Assembly (NCBI RefSeq): GCF_947492365.1
Contig: NZ_CANLMB010000001.1
Location: 1,054,001 to 1,118,000 of the forward strand
Origin: an uncultured Erythrobacter sp.
Lineage (GTDB): Bacteria; Pseudomonadota; Alphaproteobacteria; Sphingomonadales; Sphingomonadaceae
Direction of reading: 5' to 3'
DNA length: 64,000 nucleotides
Below, piece after piece: positions 37,914-45,917 of this stretch (position 1 is its first letter; each line of letters starts with the position of its first letter). The notes under the pieces are model-generated. The model did no database searches. It had not been told where the DNA came from and saw nothing but the letters and a program-made list of their open reading frames with translations. The position numbers and the translations under genes were made by a program.

Positions 37914-38530
37914 AGCGGGCGGAATTCGAGCAAAGCCTCTGCTACGTTCGCAGGACCGCCTTCGCCATAGGCCATGTCGTGCCCCTCGAAGTCACGCCAC
38001 ACCGTCAGCCCTTTGTATTTGAGCAGTTCGCCGCGTGGATGATCCTTGTCATAGGGAGCAGGCACGCGTTTGAGATCGGGCTTGCCAAGACGCGCGCCAT
38101 TGGCCGTGAAACCGTCCAGCATCGCCGTCAGCTCTTCGCCGTCCTCTCCAGCAACTACCTCGCGGAACCGCTCCAGCGTGGGCTTCTCGAAGCTCATCCG
38201 CCCCGCCCCGATCACCAGCTTGCCGAGCTGCAATCCCGTCATCAGAAACGGATGGTCCGGTGCGGCGTCGGGTCGCGACAGCCCAATCCGCAGATGCGGG
38301 GCGTAAGGCGTTTTGTCCTTGGAGAAACGCACATCGCGAAAGATGCGGAAATTGCGCGGGGTCAGCTGCGTATCCAGCGCTTCGTCGAGCCTATGCGCGA
38401 GCGTTTCGGCAAAGCCCTCACCGGCGAGCTTGTAATGCTGCTTGTACCGGTCTTCGTTCGCCTTGAACCAGTCGCGGTCATTGTTGGCGGCGAGATCCTC
38501 GATGAAACGGGTGGTCTCGGCACTTAGCAT
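37880..38530 (-). CDS. DUF2461 (TIGR02453) family protein
   Basis: 216 residues from the ATG at 38530 (MLSAETTRFIEDLAANNDRDWF). The family's recurrent motifs are present: NNDRDWFKAN near the start, RIFRDVRFSKDKTPY around 60, PHLRIGLS, and the C-terminal KYKGLTVWRDF. No catalytic function is known for DUF2461. The gene ends inside the 3' end of the DUF2339 gene, giving a 34-base antisense overlap. It lies 16 bases after bamD on the same strand. Confidence 0.88.
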   Translation of the reverse strand: MLSAETTRFIEDLAANNDRDWFKANEDRYKQHYKLAGEGFAETLAHRLDEALDTQLTPRNFRIFRDVRFSKDKTPYAPHLRIGLSRPDAAPDHPFLMTGLQLGKLVIGAGRMSFEKPTLERFREVVAGEDGEELTAMLDGFTANGARLGKPDLKRVPAPYDKDHPRGELLKYKGLTVWRDFEGHDMAYGEGGPANVAEALLEFRPLYDWLAELTSA

Positions 38531-38546
38531 GATCGCGGGTGCCGGA

Positions 38547-39329
38547 TCAGGTCGGGTTGACGTCGCTGGCGTGGTCTTCAACCAGTTCGAAGGCTTTCTC
38601 GTACCACTCATTGCCCGGATAGTTCGCGCCAAGAACAGCGGTGTACTTCACCGCTTCCTCGCGAATACCCAGCGCCAGGCTGCTTTCGGTCAGGCGGTAC
38701 AGAGCTTCAGGCGTGTGGCTGGTCGTCTCGTACTGCTCGACCACGTTGCGGAACCGCAAAGCCGCCGCGAGCCAGCGGCCCGAACGCGCGTAGTATCGCC
38801 CGATCTCCATTTCCTTGCCCGCAAGGTGATCGGCCACAAGATCAAGCTTCAAGCGCGCATCAGCCGCATATTCGGTCTGCGGGAAACGGCGATTAACCTC
38901 GCGCAGCGCAATCTGCGCTTGCTCGGTGATCGACTGGTCGCGGTTCACGTCCGAGATCTGCTCATAATAGGAGAGCGCGATCAGGTAATAGGCGTAAGGC
39001 GCATCCTTGTTCCCCGGGTGGATCGACAGGAAGCGCTGCGCGTTCTGGATCGCTTTGTTGTAGTCGCGCGCAATGTAGTAGCTGAAAGCGCTCATCAACT
39101 GCGCACGCCGCGCCCATGGCGAATAGGGATGCTGGCGCTCCACTTCGTCAAACAGAGCCGCCGCCAGAATCGTGTTCCCCCGGTCAAGCCGCCGCTGCGC
39201 TTCTGCATAGAGCGATTCCACGTCGCGCGCGACATAGGCGACGTCCTCGTCAGCCGAGCCTCCCGAACAGGCGGCAAGAGTGGCGACAGCGGTTGAAAGC
39301 AGCACGGCGTTGCGAAGTGATTTGATCAT
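38547..39329 (-). CDS. bamD: Outer-membrane assembly lipoprotein BamD
   Basis: 260 residues. Lipoprotein signal MIKSLRNAVLLSTAVATLAAC with Cys21. The mature protein is five TPR-like units in the BamD pattern: VESLYAEAQRRLDRGNTILAAALFDEVERQHPYSPWARRAQ (about 38-78), SYYIARDYNKAIQNAQRFL, NKDAPYAYYLIALSYYEQI, then RRFPQTEYAADAR and GRYYARSGRWLAAALRF. BamD works with BamA to insert beta-barrel proteins in the outer membrane. In many proteobacteria it neighbours recN; here recN is 7 kb away. The following gene is DUF2461. Confidence 0.96.
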   Translation of the reverse strand: MIKSLRNAVLLSTAVATLAACSGGSADEDVAYVARDVESLYAEAQRRLDRGNTILAAALFDEVERQHPYSPWARRAQLMSAFSYYIARDYNKAIQNAQRFLSIHPGNKDAPYAYYLIALSYYEQISDVNRDQSITEQAQIALREVNRRFPQTEYAADARLKLDLVADHLAGKEMEIGRYYARSGRWLAAALRFRNVVEQYETTSHTPEALYRLTESSLALGIREEAVKYTAVLGANYPGNEWYEKAFELVEDHASDVNPT

Positions 39330-39846
39330 GGGGCAAGCCTATAGCCAGCGCTGGTCTGAACGCCAAGTGAAAGGCGCGAGGTTTTCCGGTGAAGCGTTGC
39401 AGGATCGCCGCTGCGCCCTCTTTCACCAATGATACATTGAAACATGGACCGCATGTTACACGGTCCTGAGGGAATATTTTTCCGTGTGATGCGAAGGTTT
39501 GGAATGCGCGCGAGAAAGAACGCAATTCGAGGCTTGGCGTGCAACTGTTTCACGCATTCGGAAATAGCGGTGCGAGCCGGTGTAGGAAAGCGGCCATCGT
39601 CGCAGCAACTGCGCATTTTTGAGGCCGTTGTGGCGATCAAGAAGCGGCCAAGTCATAAAGAAACACCCCAACCGAAACGTCGGAAAAATTTACAGTTAAG
39701 GATTTTACCGTAGGCGGTTAACCCTAGAACTCTAAGAATTCCGCCGCTCCCCGAGTTTGGCACGAAGTGTGAATACCCTGCACCAGACAATGATCGTCTG
39801 CGGTCGCACGCACAGATTTGAACCAGGTATGGGGATTCGAAAAATT
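39330..39846. other. 517-base non-coding region between bamD and the PEP-CTERM gene
   Basis: No convincing gene is present. Both strands have open stretches of about 90-100 codons, but they lack ribosome sites and their peptides are rich in Arg/Cys/Ser without any domain pattern. The region is more AT-rich than its surroundings (for example around 39640-39740). It holds an inverted repeat GGACCG (39446-39451)/CGGTCC (39461-39466), followed by GGAATATTTTTCC. It should contain the bamD promoter on the left and the PEP-CTERM gene promoter and 5' leader on the right. Confidence 0.6.
39758..39773 (+). promoter_or_regulatory. Possible sigma-54-like promoter element before the PEP-CTERM gene
   Basis: TGGCACG (39758-39764) is an exact -24 element of sigma-54 promoters. 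The matching -12 element would be TTGCA about four bases later; here it is GTGAA, which keeps the G but lacks the following C. It lies about 75 bases before the PEP-CTERM gene start. PEP-CTERM genes in other bacteria are controlled by RpoN with PrsK/PrsR, which makes the partial match notable, but on sequence alone it is weak. Confidence 0.3.
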
Positions 39847-40440
39847 ATGTACAAAAAAGCTCTGATTGCCGCTGCAGCGGCGCTCGTAATGGCCAGCCCG
39901 GCTGCGGCTGATACCTTCAAGTATAATCTTGATGGCGGCGGCTTCATCATGATCGACAATGTAACAGGTGAAGTGGTTTTGCAGGATGCCGGCGGCAATC
40001 AGTCCTTCGGTCAGGGCGAATCCTTCAAAAACTGGAGCGCCGACCAGCCCTTCGGTTCCGACGTCCGCTGCAACGGCATTTGCGCCGACCACAGCAACAA
40101 GTTCCTGTTCGACAGCATTTCGGGCACGTTCAATGGCCGCGACCTTTCGGGCACAGGACTGGTAACGCAGTTCCGCACCTATGAAGGCAGCTCGCTCTTC
40201 AACAAGATCAGCATCTGGCACCCAAGCGGCGACATTCACGTTCAGCCGCAACAGCCGATCATCAGCAGCTCGTCGACTTCTTCGGGCGGTTCGAGCACTT
40301 CGACTTCGGGCGGTGGTTCGACCTCGGGTGGCTCTACGTCCACCTCTTCGGGCGGTGTTCCGGTTCCGGCACCGGGCATGCTTGCACTGTTCGGCCTTGG
40401 CGCTGGCACCATCCTGTGGCGCCGTCGCAAGAAGGCCTAA
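39847..40440 (+). CDS. PEP-CTERM-type exported protein
   Basis: 197 residues. Signal peptide MYKKALIAAAAALVMASPAAA, then a beta-rich domain (about 23-150) containing two nearby Cys (VRCNGICADHSN). A Ser/Gly/Thr linker (about 143-175) follows, then the sorting tail VPVPAPGMLALFGLGAGTILWRRRKK: a Pro-rich motif, a hydrophobic helix and a basic end. In the classic form the motif is PEP; here it is PAPG, a variant seen in sphingomonads. Such proteins are processed by exosortase and often linked to exopolysaccharide. The ATG at 39847 is used rather than upstream in-frame codons because it gives the signal peptide. A strong terminator follows. Confidence 0.88.
   Translation: MYKKALIAAAAALVMASPAAADTFKYNLDGGGFIMIDNVTGEVVLQDAGGNQSFGQGESFKNWSADQPFGSDVRCNGICADHSNKFLFDSISGTFNGRDLSGTGLVTQFRTYEGSSLFNKISIWHPSGDIHVQPQQPIISSSSTSSGGSSTSTSGGGSTSGGSTSTSSGGVPVPAPGMLALFGLGAGTILWRRRKKA
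40264..40357 (+). repeat. Ser/Gly/Thr-coding low-complexity repeat in the PEP-CTERM protein
   Basis: Irregular repeats of TCG/ACT/GGC-type codons (such as TCTTCGGGCGG units) encode SSTSSGGSSTSTSGGG and so on. This is the flexible linker between the folded domain and the sorting tail and may be a glycosylation region. Slippage could vary its length. Confidence 0.6.
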
Positions 40441-40503
40441 GCCAAGCGCCCAGACGCGCTGCAAGCGCGTTTCATGCGCTTAGAGCGCAATGCGAATAGA
40501 CGA

Positions 40504-40531
40504 AGGGGAGCGAACAATCGCTCCCCTTTTT
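40504..40531 (+). terminator. Rho-independent terminator of the PEP-CTERM gene
   Basis: Arms AGGGGAGCGA (40504-40513) and TCGCTCCCCT (40518-40527), loop ACAA, then TTTT. A ten-base perfect stem with a U-tract, 63 bases after the TAA. The opposite strand lacks a comparable tract (TTCGTC), so it mainly serves the PEP-CTERM transcript; the convergent TPR lipoprotein gene ends 34 bases away. Confidence 0.92.
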
Positions 40532-40564
40532 CGTGTCTGAAATGCTTTACCGCCAGCGCCTGTT

Positions 40565-41617
40565 TCAGGTCGAAGTAGCGCCAGCTTCCAGCTCCGCAAT
40601 GCGCGCCTCTATATCGCGGTGGTAGCCAAAGCTGTTCAGATAAAGCCGGTAGAGATCGATGGCCAAAGCCGCATTACCCGCTTTGTCCTCAATCCGCGCT
40701 TCGAGCAGGATGAACTGGATATTGTCTGCAAAGCTCTTGCGCGCTTTTTCCACGGCCAGACGCGCAGCTTCGATATTGCCGGTTTCGAACAGATGCCGGG
40801 CTGACTGAAAGTTCAGAAACGCAAAATCAGGATGGTCTTTCAGAGCGGCATCAAGCGTCTCTCCCGCCGCGCCTATTTCCCCCAGATCAAGCTGCAATCC
40901 AGCGATATTGGCCAAGGGAAGCGCGTGATGCGGGTGGAACCTGTGCGCCAACTCGTAATATTCGAGCGCCTTTTCCAGATCGCCGCGCCGGATTTCGATC
41001 TGCCCTATGAGTAGCAAAGTATCGAGGCTTTCGGGCGCGTTCGCATAGGCTATTTGCGCATAATCGATCGCTTCGAAAGGCTGGCCATTTTCGACCAGCT
41101 GCAATCCCGCCATTGTGTTGATCGCTACGCTATCGGGAAACCGCTCCAATGCGGGGCCGATATTAGCGTCGAAATCTTCGCCTTCATCCAATTCGCGAAA
41201 CGCCCAAAGCTGCATGCGAAAGTCTTCTTCGGTGAAGTCTTCATCAGGCAGGCTTTCGTAATTCGCCGCAACCCGATGCGCATAGCCTTGGAGGATTTGC
41301 GCGTGTGCAGTCATCGCGCGCATTTCTTCCGCTGGCAAAGCACCTTCGGGAAGCTGCTCCAGCGCCAAAAGCGCGCGATTTCCATCGCCAAGCATCAGCA
41401 TGGTACGCGCCTGCAACAAACGGGTTTGCGCATCATCTTTGCCAGAGCCTATCAGCGCGACAAGATGTTCACCGGCAAGGACCATGTCGCCGGCATCATA
41501 GGCTGCCTGAGCGTCTTCATAACTGACTTCGACAGGGGCCTCGCACGCGCTCAACAGCGCGCAGGCCGCCGCGATCAGAGCGAGCGAGTTTCGGTTCGGT
41601 TTCGGCATTGACGACAT
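40565..41617 (-). CDS. TPR-repeat lipoprotein
   Basis: About 350 residues. Signal with lipobox ALIAAACALLSAC, so it is a lipoprotein. The mature part is built of TPR units: YEDAQAAYDAGDMVLAGEHLVAL, LLIGQIEIRRGDLEKALEYYELAHRFHPHHALPLAN (two units near 215-255) and LFETGNIEAARLAVEKARKSF. It could resemble PEP-CTERM/PrsT-type TPR lipoproteins, and it is convergent with the PEP-CTERM gene, but that link is only by position. The start is uncertain: ATG codons at 41662, 41617 and 41608 are all in frame; 41617 gives a signal peptide of normal length. Confidence 0.8.
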   Translation of the reverse strand: MSSMPKPNRNSLALIAAACALLSACEAPVEVSYEDAQAAYDAGDMVLAGEHLVALIGSGKDDAQTRLLQARTMLMLGDGNRALLALEQLPEGALPAEEMRAMTAHAQILQGYAHRVAANYESLPDEDFTEEDFRMQLWAFRELDEGEDFDANIGPALERFPDSVAINTMAGLQLVENGQPFEAIDYAQIAYANAPESLDTLLLIGQIEIRRGDLEKALEYYELAHRFHPHHALPLANIAGLQLDLGEIGAAGETLDAALKDHPDFAFLNFQSARHLFETGNIEAARLAVEKARKSFADNIQFILLEARIEDKAGNAALAIDLYRLYLNSFGYHRDIEARIAELEAGATST

Positions 41618-41697
41618 GGGCCCGATGGTTAGCCGGGTGAGTTGAAAATTCTCTAAACGCATCTGCAGATTAACCGCGATCTGCGAGGCTTTTCGCC

Positions 41698-43515
41698 TTA
41701 TTCCTCACCCATTCGAAGTGCGGCGATGAAAGCCTCCTGCGGAATGCTGACATTGCCGTATTCGCGCATCTTCGCCTTGCCCTTTTTCTGCTTCTCCAGC
41801 AGCTTCTTCTTACGCGTGATGTCGCCGCCATAGCACTTGGCGGTTACGTCCTTGCGCAGAGCGGCGATGGTTTCGCGGGCGATGATCTTGCCCCCCAAAG
41901 CCGCCTGGATCGGGATTTTGAAAAGGTGGCGCGGGATCAGGTCTTTCAAGCGCTCGCACATGCCCCTGCCCCGCTCTTCGGCAACCGATGCGTGGACGAT
42001 CAGCGAGAGTGCGTCGACTGCTTCGGCGTTGACGAGGATGTTCATCTTCACAAGGTCGCCCTCGCGCGATCCGATCTGTTCGTAGTCAAAAGAGGCGTAG
42101 CCTCGCGAGATGGACTTCAAGCGATCATAGAAATCAAAGACCACTTCGTTGAGCGGCAATTCGTAGGTCACCTGCGCGCGCCCGCCGACATAGGTGAGGT
42201 CGGTCTGGATGCCGCGGCGGTCCTGACACAATTTCAGGATCGCGCCGAGATATTCGTCGGGCGTGTAGATCACCGCCTTGATCCACGGTTCCTCGATCAC
42301 GTCGATGCGGTTCACATCGGGCCAGTCGGCGGGGTTGTGGATCTCGATCGTCTTGGCGTCCTCGGTCTTCGATTTAGACAGGTGGACGGTGTAAACCACG
42401 GATGGCGCGGTGGTGATAAGGTCGAGATCGTATTCGCGTGACAGGCGCTCCTGAATGATCTCCAGATGCAGCAGGCCGAGGAACCCGCAGCGGAAGCCAA
42501 AACCTAGCGCCGCGCTTGTTTCCATCTCGTAGGAGAAACTTGCATCGTTGAGCCGCAGCTTGCCGATGCTCTCGCGCAGTTTTTCAAAGTCGGCGGCGTC
42601 AACGGGGAAGAGGCCGCAAAAGACGACCGGTTGGACTTCCTTATAGCCCTTGAGCGCTTCGGCAGCTCCGCCTTTGACAGTGGTGATCGTGTCGCCGACG
42701 CGGGCCTGTTCGACCTCTTTGATCTGCGCGGTGATAAAGCCGATTTCGCCGGGGCCGAGTTCGGGCAGTTGCTCGATCTTGGGGCGCATGCAGCCCACGC
42801 GGTCGACAAGGTGCTGGGTGCCGCCTTGCATGAACTTGATGTTCTGCCCCTTGGTCAGAACGCCTTCCATCACGCGCACAAGGATGACGACGCCGAGATA
42901 GGGATCGTACCAGCTATCGACGAGAGAGGCTTTTAGAGGCTTGTCGCGCTCGCCTTTCGGAGGCGGGATTTTGGCGACGACGGCTTCGAGCACGTCCTCA
43001 ATCCCGATGCCCGATTTGGCGCTGGTGAGGACGGCTTCGGAGGCGTCGAGGCCGATAATGTCCTCAATCTCGGCTCGGACCTTTTCCGGCTCGGCAGCGG
43101 GCAGGTCGACCTTGTTGATGACAGGAACGATTTCGTGGTCGTGCTCGATCGACTGGTAGACATTGGCGAGCGTCTGCGCCTCCACCCCTTGCGCGGCGTC
43201 AACCACCAGCAGCGCGCCTTCGCATGCGGCGAGGCTGCGCGAGACCTCATAGGCAAAGTCGACATGGCCCGGAGTGTCCATCAGGTTGAGCTGATAGGTC
43301 TTGCCGTCCTTGGCGGTGTAATTGAGCCGGACGGTCTGGGCCTTGATCGTGATACCGCGCTCGCGCTCAATATCCATGTTATCAAGCACTTGCTCGGACA
43401 TCTCACGCGCGGTCAGCCCGCCGGTGAACTGGATCAGCCGGTCGGCCAGCGTGCTCTTGCCGTGGTCGATATGAGCGATGATGCTGAAATTGCGAATTAG
43501 GGAAAGGTCAGTCAT
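41698..43515 (-). CDS. lepA: Elongation factor 4 (LepA)
   Basis: 605 residues, standard for EF4, a translational GTPase that acts on stalled or mis-translocated ribosomes. G motifs are AHIDHGKST (G1), the ERERGITI switch (G2), DTPGH (G3) and NKVD (G4). The LepA-specific C-terminal domain holds [25 protein letters not shown] and ends with the basic [19 protein letters not shown] segment. It starts at [10 protein letters not shown]. It stands apart from rnc/era/lepB here. The gene ends 80 bases before the TPR lipoprotein start. Confidence 0.97.
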   Translation of the reverse strand: MTDLSLIRNFSIIAHIDHGKSTLADRLIQFTGGLTAREMSEQVLDNMDIERERGITIKAQTVRLNYTAKDGKTYQLNLMDTPGHVDFAYEVSRSLAACEGALLVVDAAQGVEAQTLANVYQSIEHDHEIVPVINKVDLPAAEPEKVRAEIEDIIGLDASEAVLTSAKSGIGIEDVLEAVVAKIPPPKGERDKPLKASLVDSWYDPYLGVVILVRVMEGVLTKGQNIKFMQGGTQHLVDRVGCMRPKIEQLPELGPGEIGFITAQIKEVEQARVGDTITTVKGGAAEALKGYKEVQPVVFCGLFPVDAADFEKLRESIGKLRLNDASFSYEMETSAALGFGFRCGFLGLLHLEIIQERLSREYDLDLITTAPSVVYTVHLSKSKTEDAKTIEIHNPADWPDVNRIDVIEEPWIKAVIYTPDEYLGAILKLCQDRRGIQTDLTYVGGRAQVTYELPLNEVVFDFYDRLKSISRGYASFDYEQIGSREGDLVKMNILVNAEAVDALSLIVHASVAEERGRGMCERLKDLIPRHLFKIPIQAALGGKIIARETIAALRKDVTAKCYGGDITRKKKLLEKQKKGKAKMREYGNVSIPQEAFIAALRMGEE

Positions 43516-43570
43516 TTGACCGCGCGTTTAGCGGGCCTGTTCGCGCCTGTCATTCCCGAAAATAGACCGC

Positions 43571-45748
43571 TTATGCCGCCTCGTATTTTGACGGCGGGGC
43601 ATAGCCGAATTGCGGGACGCTTCCCCCCTGCCCCAGCAAGCCGCCCGTCATCCCTTTGTAGTCGCCCGGATCGAGCGCCATTAGCGGCGCTCCGGCAGAG
43701 GCCAGCGCATAGGGGCTGACGCGGTTGCGGGTGCACAGACCGCCCGAACCGTCCTCGACCAGCGACTGTTCGAATTCGAGCCCTTGCGTGTCACCATTGG
43801 AACGGATCACGGTGGCGACCGCCAATTGCCCGCCCCCCAGATCGACCACAAATTGCGTGCCCTTGGGCACTTCGGCGAGGCCCTGGATAAGCGCGCCGGT
43901 CTTGGAAAGATTGCGCAAGGTCACTTCGTAGGAATGATCGTCGTGAATGACCTGGATCTTGCGGAAGACGGTGCGGCGGCGCGCGCGCTTCAATCGGTCG
44001 CCGCTTGGCTCGATTTTCCACGTATCGCCGATCAGTTCGGTTTCGACTGTTTCGCGGCTGACGGGGTCGGAATAGATCGGCCCCTCCATCCGCTTCACAC
44101 CGCAAGCCTTGAGCTGGTCAAACAGCTCGGTGCTTTCGATGCCGTTCGCAATCGTGTCCATTTCGAGCGCGCCAGCAAGCGCGACAATCGCTTTGATCAG
44201 GCCCAGCTCGTTGCTGTCATGCGCCTGCGCTTCGGAAACCAGCGCTTCGTCGATCTTGATCGCGTCGAACGGCGCGCGGCGCAGATAGGCGAGCGAGGAA
44301 TAGCCGCTGCCGAACTCGTCGAGCGTCAACCGGACACCCATTTTGAACAGCTGCGCCAATGTGCGGTCGACGACGTTGGTGTCGCCGAAGAACACGGCCT
44401 CGCTGATTTCCAGCTCCAGCCGGTTGGGCGGTAGATCGGCATCGCTCAAAGCCTCCGACACGGCATCGACAAAGCCGTCGGCGGCGAAGAGCGGAACTGG
44501 CACATTGACCGCAACCCGCACCGTCTCCGGCCATTCAGCCGCGTGCTGGCAAGCCTGCCGGATGGCCCAAGTGCCGACTTCGATGACCTGACTCGACCCG
44601 TCGAGGATCGAGGCAAATTCCTCCTCGTCAATCTCGCCGCGCTGGTCGTGCATCCAGCAGATATGCGCTTCGAGTGCGCGCACGGTCTGATCCTCGGCGC
44701 TGACGATGGGTTCGTATTTGAGGAAGAGCTGCTCATCCTGCACCGCAAGGCCAAGATTCTCCTCCAACCGGCGGCGGAACAAGGCCTCGTTCTCAAGCTC
44801 GCCTGAGAAGAAGCGGAACTGCCCCCGCCCGCCATTCTTGGCCGCATAAAGCGCAAGGTCGGCAGAGCGCACGACATCATCGGCATTCACTCCGTCATGC
44901 GGCGCGATCGCGATGCCGACAGAGGCGCCAATCACACAGCGCCCTTCCTCGGTTGAGTATGGCTGTTTGAGCATGGTGATCACGCGCATGGCGATCTCGC
45001 CCAGCTCGCCGCGATCATCCATGTCGGGGATCATGATCTGGAATTCATCACCGCCCAGACGCCCAATCTCGCATTCGACTTCGATCGAGCGCTTGAGCCG
45101 GTCTGCGACCTGTTTGAGCAGCTCGTCACCCGCAGCATGGCCGAGCGTGTCATTGACGTGTTTGAACTTGTCGAGATCGAGCATCATGACGGCGCAATTG
45201 CGCTTGGCCGCCTTGAACGCGGTGATCGTGCTCTCGATCTGTTGCTTCATCCGGTGGCGGTTGGAAAGCCCGGTAAGCGAGTCGAACTTGGCAAGCCGCT
45301 GGGTTTCCTCTTCGCGGTGAAATTCGTCGCTGATGTCTGCGCCAGTGCCGCGAAACCCGGCATATTTCGAACCATTGAACACCGGCTGGCCTGACAGACG
45401 CAGCACCGGACCATCGGGACGCTTTTCTGAACGCACCGCAAAGCCTGAGAAAGCCTTATGCGCGCCAAGCTTCAGCGATAGCGATTTTGTCCGCCCATCG
45501 CTGTCGGTGGAAACAAACACGCTGGCAAGCGGCTGTCCGAGCAGCTCGCCCAGCGGGACGTTGATCCTCTCGGCGATAGCCGCGCTGAGATAGGTTACAT
45601 TGCCATCGCGGTCGCAGGCCCAGAACCAGCCGAGGCCGGACTGTTCCAGCTCGTCAAGCATGGCGAGCTTTTCGGTATCGGACATCGCGCTTGATGCACC
45701 GCGCGAACCCGAACCGATTTTCCCTGACAAGAAACCCTTAAGGGGCAT
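43571..45748 (-). CDS. PAS-GGDEF-EAL-PilZ protein with degenerate EAL domain
   Basis: 725 residues. PAS domain at about 30-145 (GLGWFWACDRDGNVTYLS, FRGTGADIS); GGDEF domain about 150-315 with intact RLGGDEF at 230-236 and no RxxD inhibitory site. The EAL domain (about 320-570) looks impaired: E360-A-H instead of EAL, D477-E478 where two Asp bind metal (LTLDEFG), Asn535 for the Glu of AEGVE, and MEG for the final QG; Lys498 remains. A PilZ domain follows (about 590-665) with RxxxR (592-596) and NLSKTG (613-618). It probably makes c-di-GMP, senses it by PilZ and cannot degrade it efficiently. It is paralogous to the next gene upstream, which has the same length. Confidence 0.9.
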   Translation of the reverse strand: MPLKGFLSGKIGSGSRGASSAMSDTEKLAMLDELEQSGLGWFWACDRDGNVTYLSAAIAERINVPLGELLGQPLASVFVSTDSDGRTKSLSLKLGAHKAFSGFAVRSEKRPDGPVLRLSGQPVFNGSKYAGFRGTGADISDEFHREEETQRLAKFDSLTGLSNRHRMKQQIESTITAFKAAKRNCAVMMLDLDKFKHVNDTLGHAAGDELLKQVADRLKRSIEVECEIGRLGGDEFQIMIPDMDDRGELGEIAMRVITMLKQPYSTEEGRCVIGASVGIAIAPHDGVNADDVVRSADLALYAAKNGGRGQFRFFSGELENEALFRRRLEENLGLAVQDEQLFLKYEPIVSAEDQTVRALEAHICWMHDQRGEIDEEEFASILDGSSQVIEVGTWAIRQACQHAAEWPETVRVAVNVPVPLFAADGFVDAVSEALSDADLPPNRLELEISEAVFFGDTNVVDRTLAQLFKMGVRLTLDEFGSGYSSLAYLRRAPFDAIKIDEALVSEAQAHDSNELGLIKAIVALAGALEMDTIANGIESTELFDQLKACGVKRMEGPIYSDPVSRETVETELIGDTWKIEPSGDRLKRARRRTVFRKIQVIHDDHSYEVTLRNLSKTGALIQGLAEVPKGTQFVVDLGGGQLAVATVIRSNGDTQGLEFEQSLVEDGSGGLCTRNRVSPYALASAGAPLMALDPGDYKGMTGGLLGQGGSVPQFGYAPPSKYEAA

Positions 45749-45896
45749 CTCGTGCCTTCCTCTTAAAACAGTCTAAAAATCTGGACTTTACCGTCCTTGA
45801 CCAGCTGTAAATTCGGTTGGTTATTTTTTAGCTAAGATCGCTGGTGAATATGGCGAAGAAGGGCACTTCTTTGCCGGGCGCACCTCAATGGGGCAC

Positions 45897-45917
45897 GGCG
45901 CGTTGTCACAACGCGCC
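45897..45917. repeat. 21-base perfect hairpin just after the second GGDEF-EAL gene
   Basis: GGCGCGTTGT, C, ACAACGCGCC: ten-base arms with a single central base, beginning at the last base of the TAG stop on the minus strand. It is not followed by a T-run on either strand, so it is not a classical terminator. It may stabilise the transcript 3' end, act as a Rho-linked end, or be a binding site. Confidence 0.55.

Noticed and set aside
39444-39713. Possible 89-aa gene in the bamD/PEP-CTERM gap
   Set aside because: No ribosome site, no recognisable motif, basic low-information peptide, and an equally long frame on the other strand.
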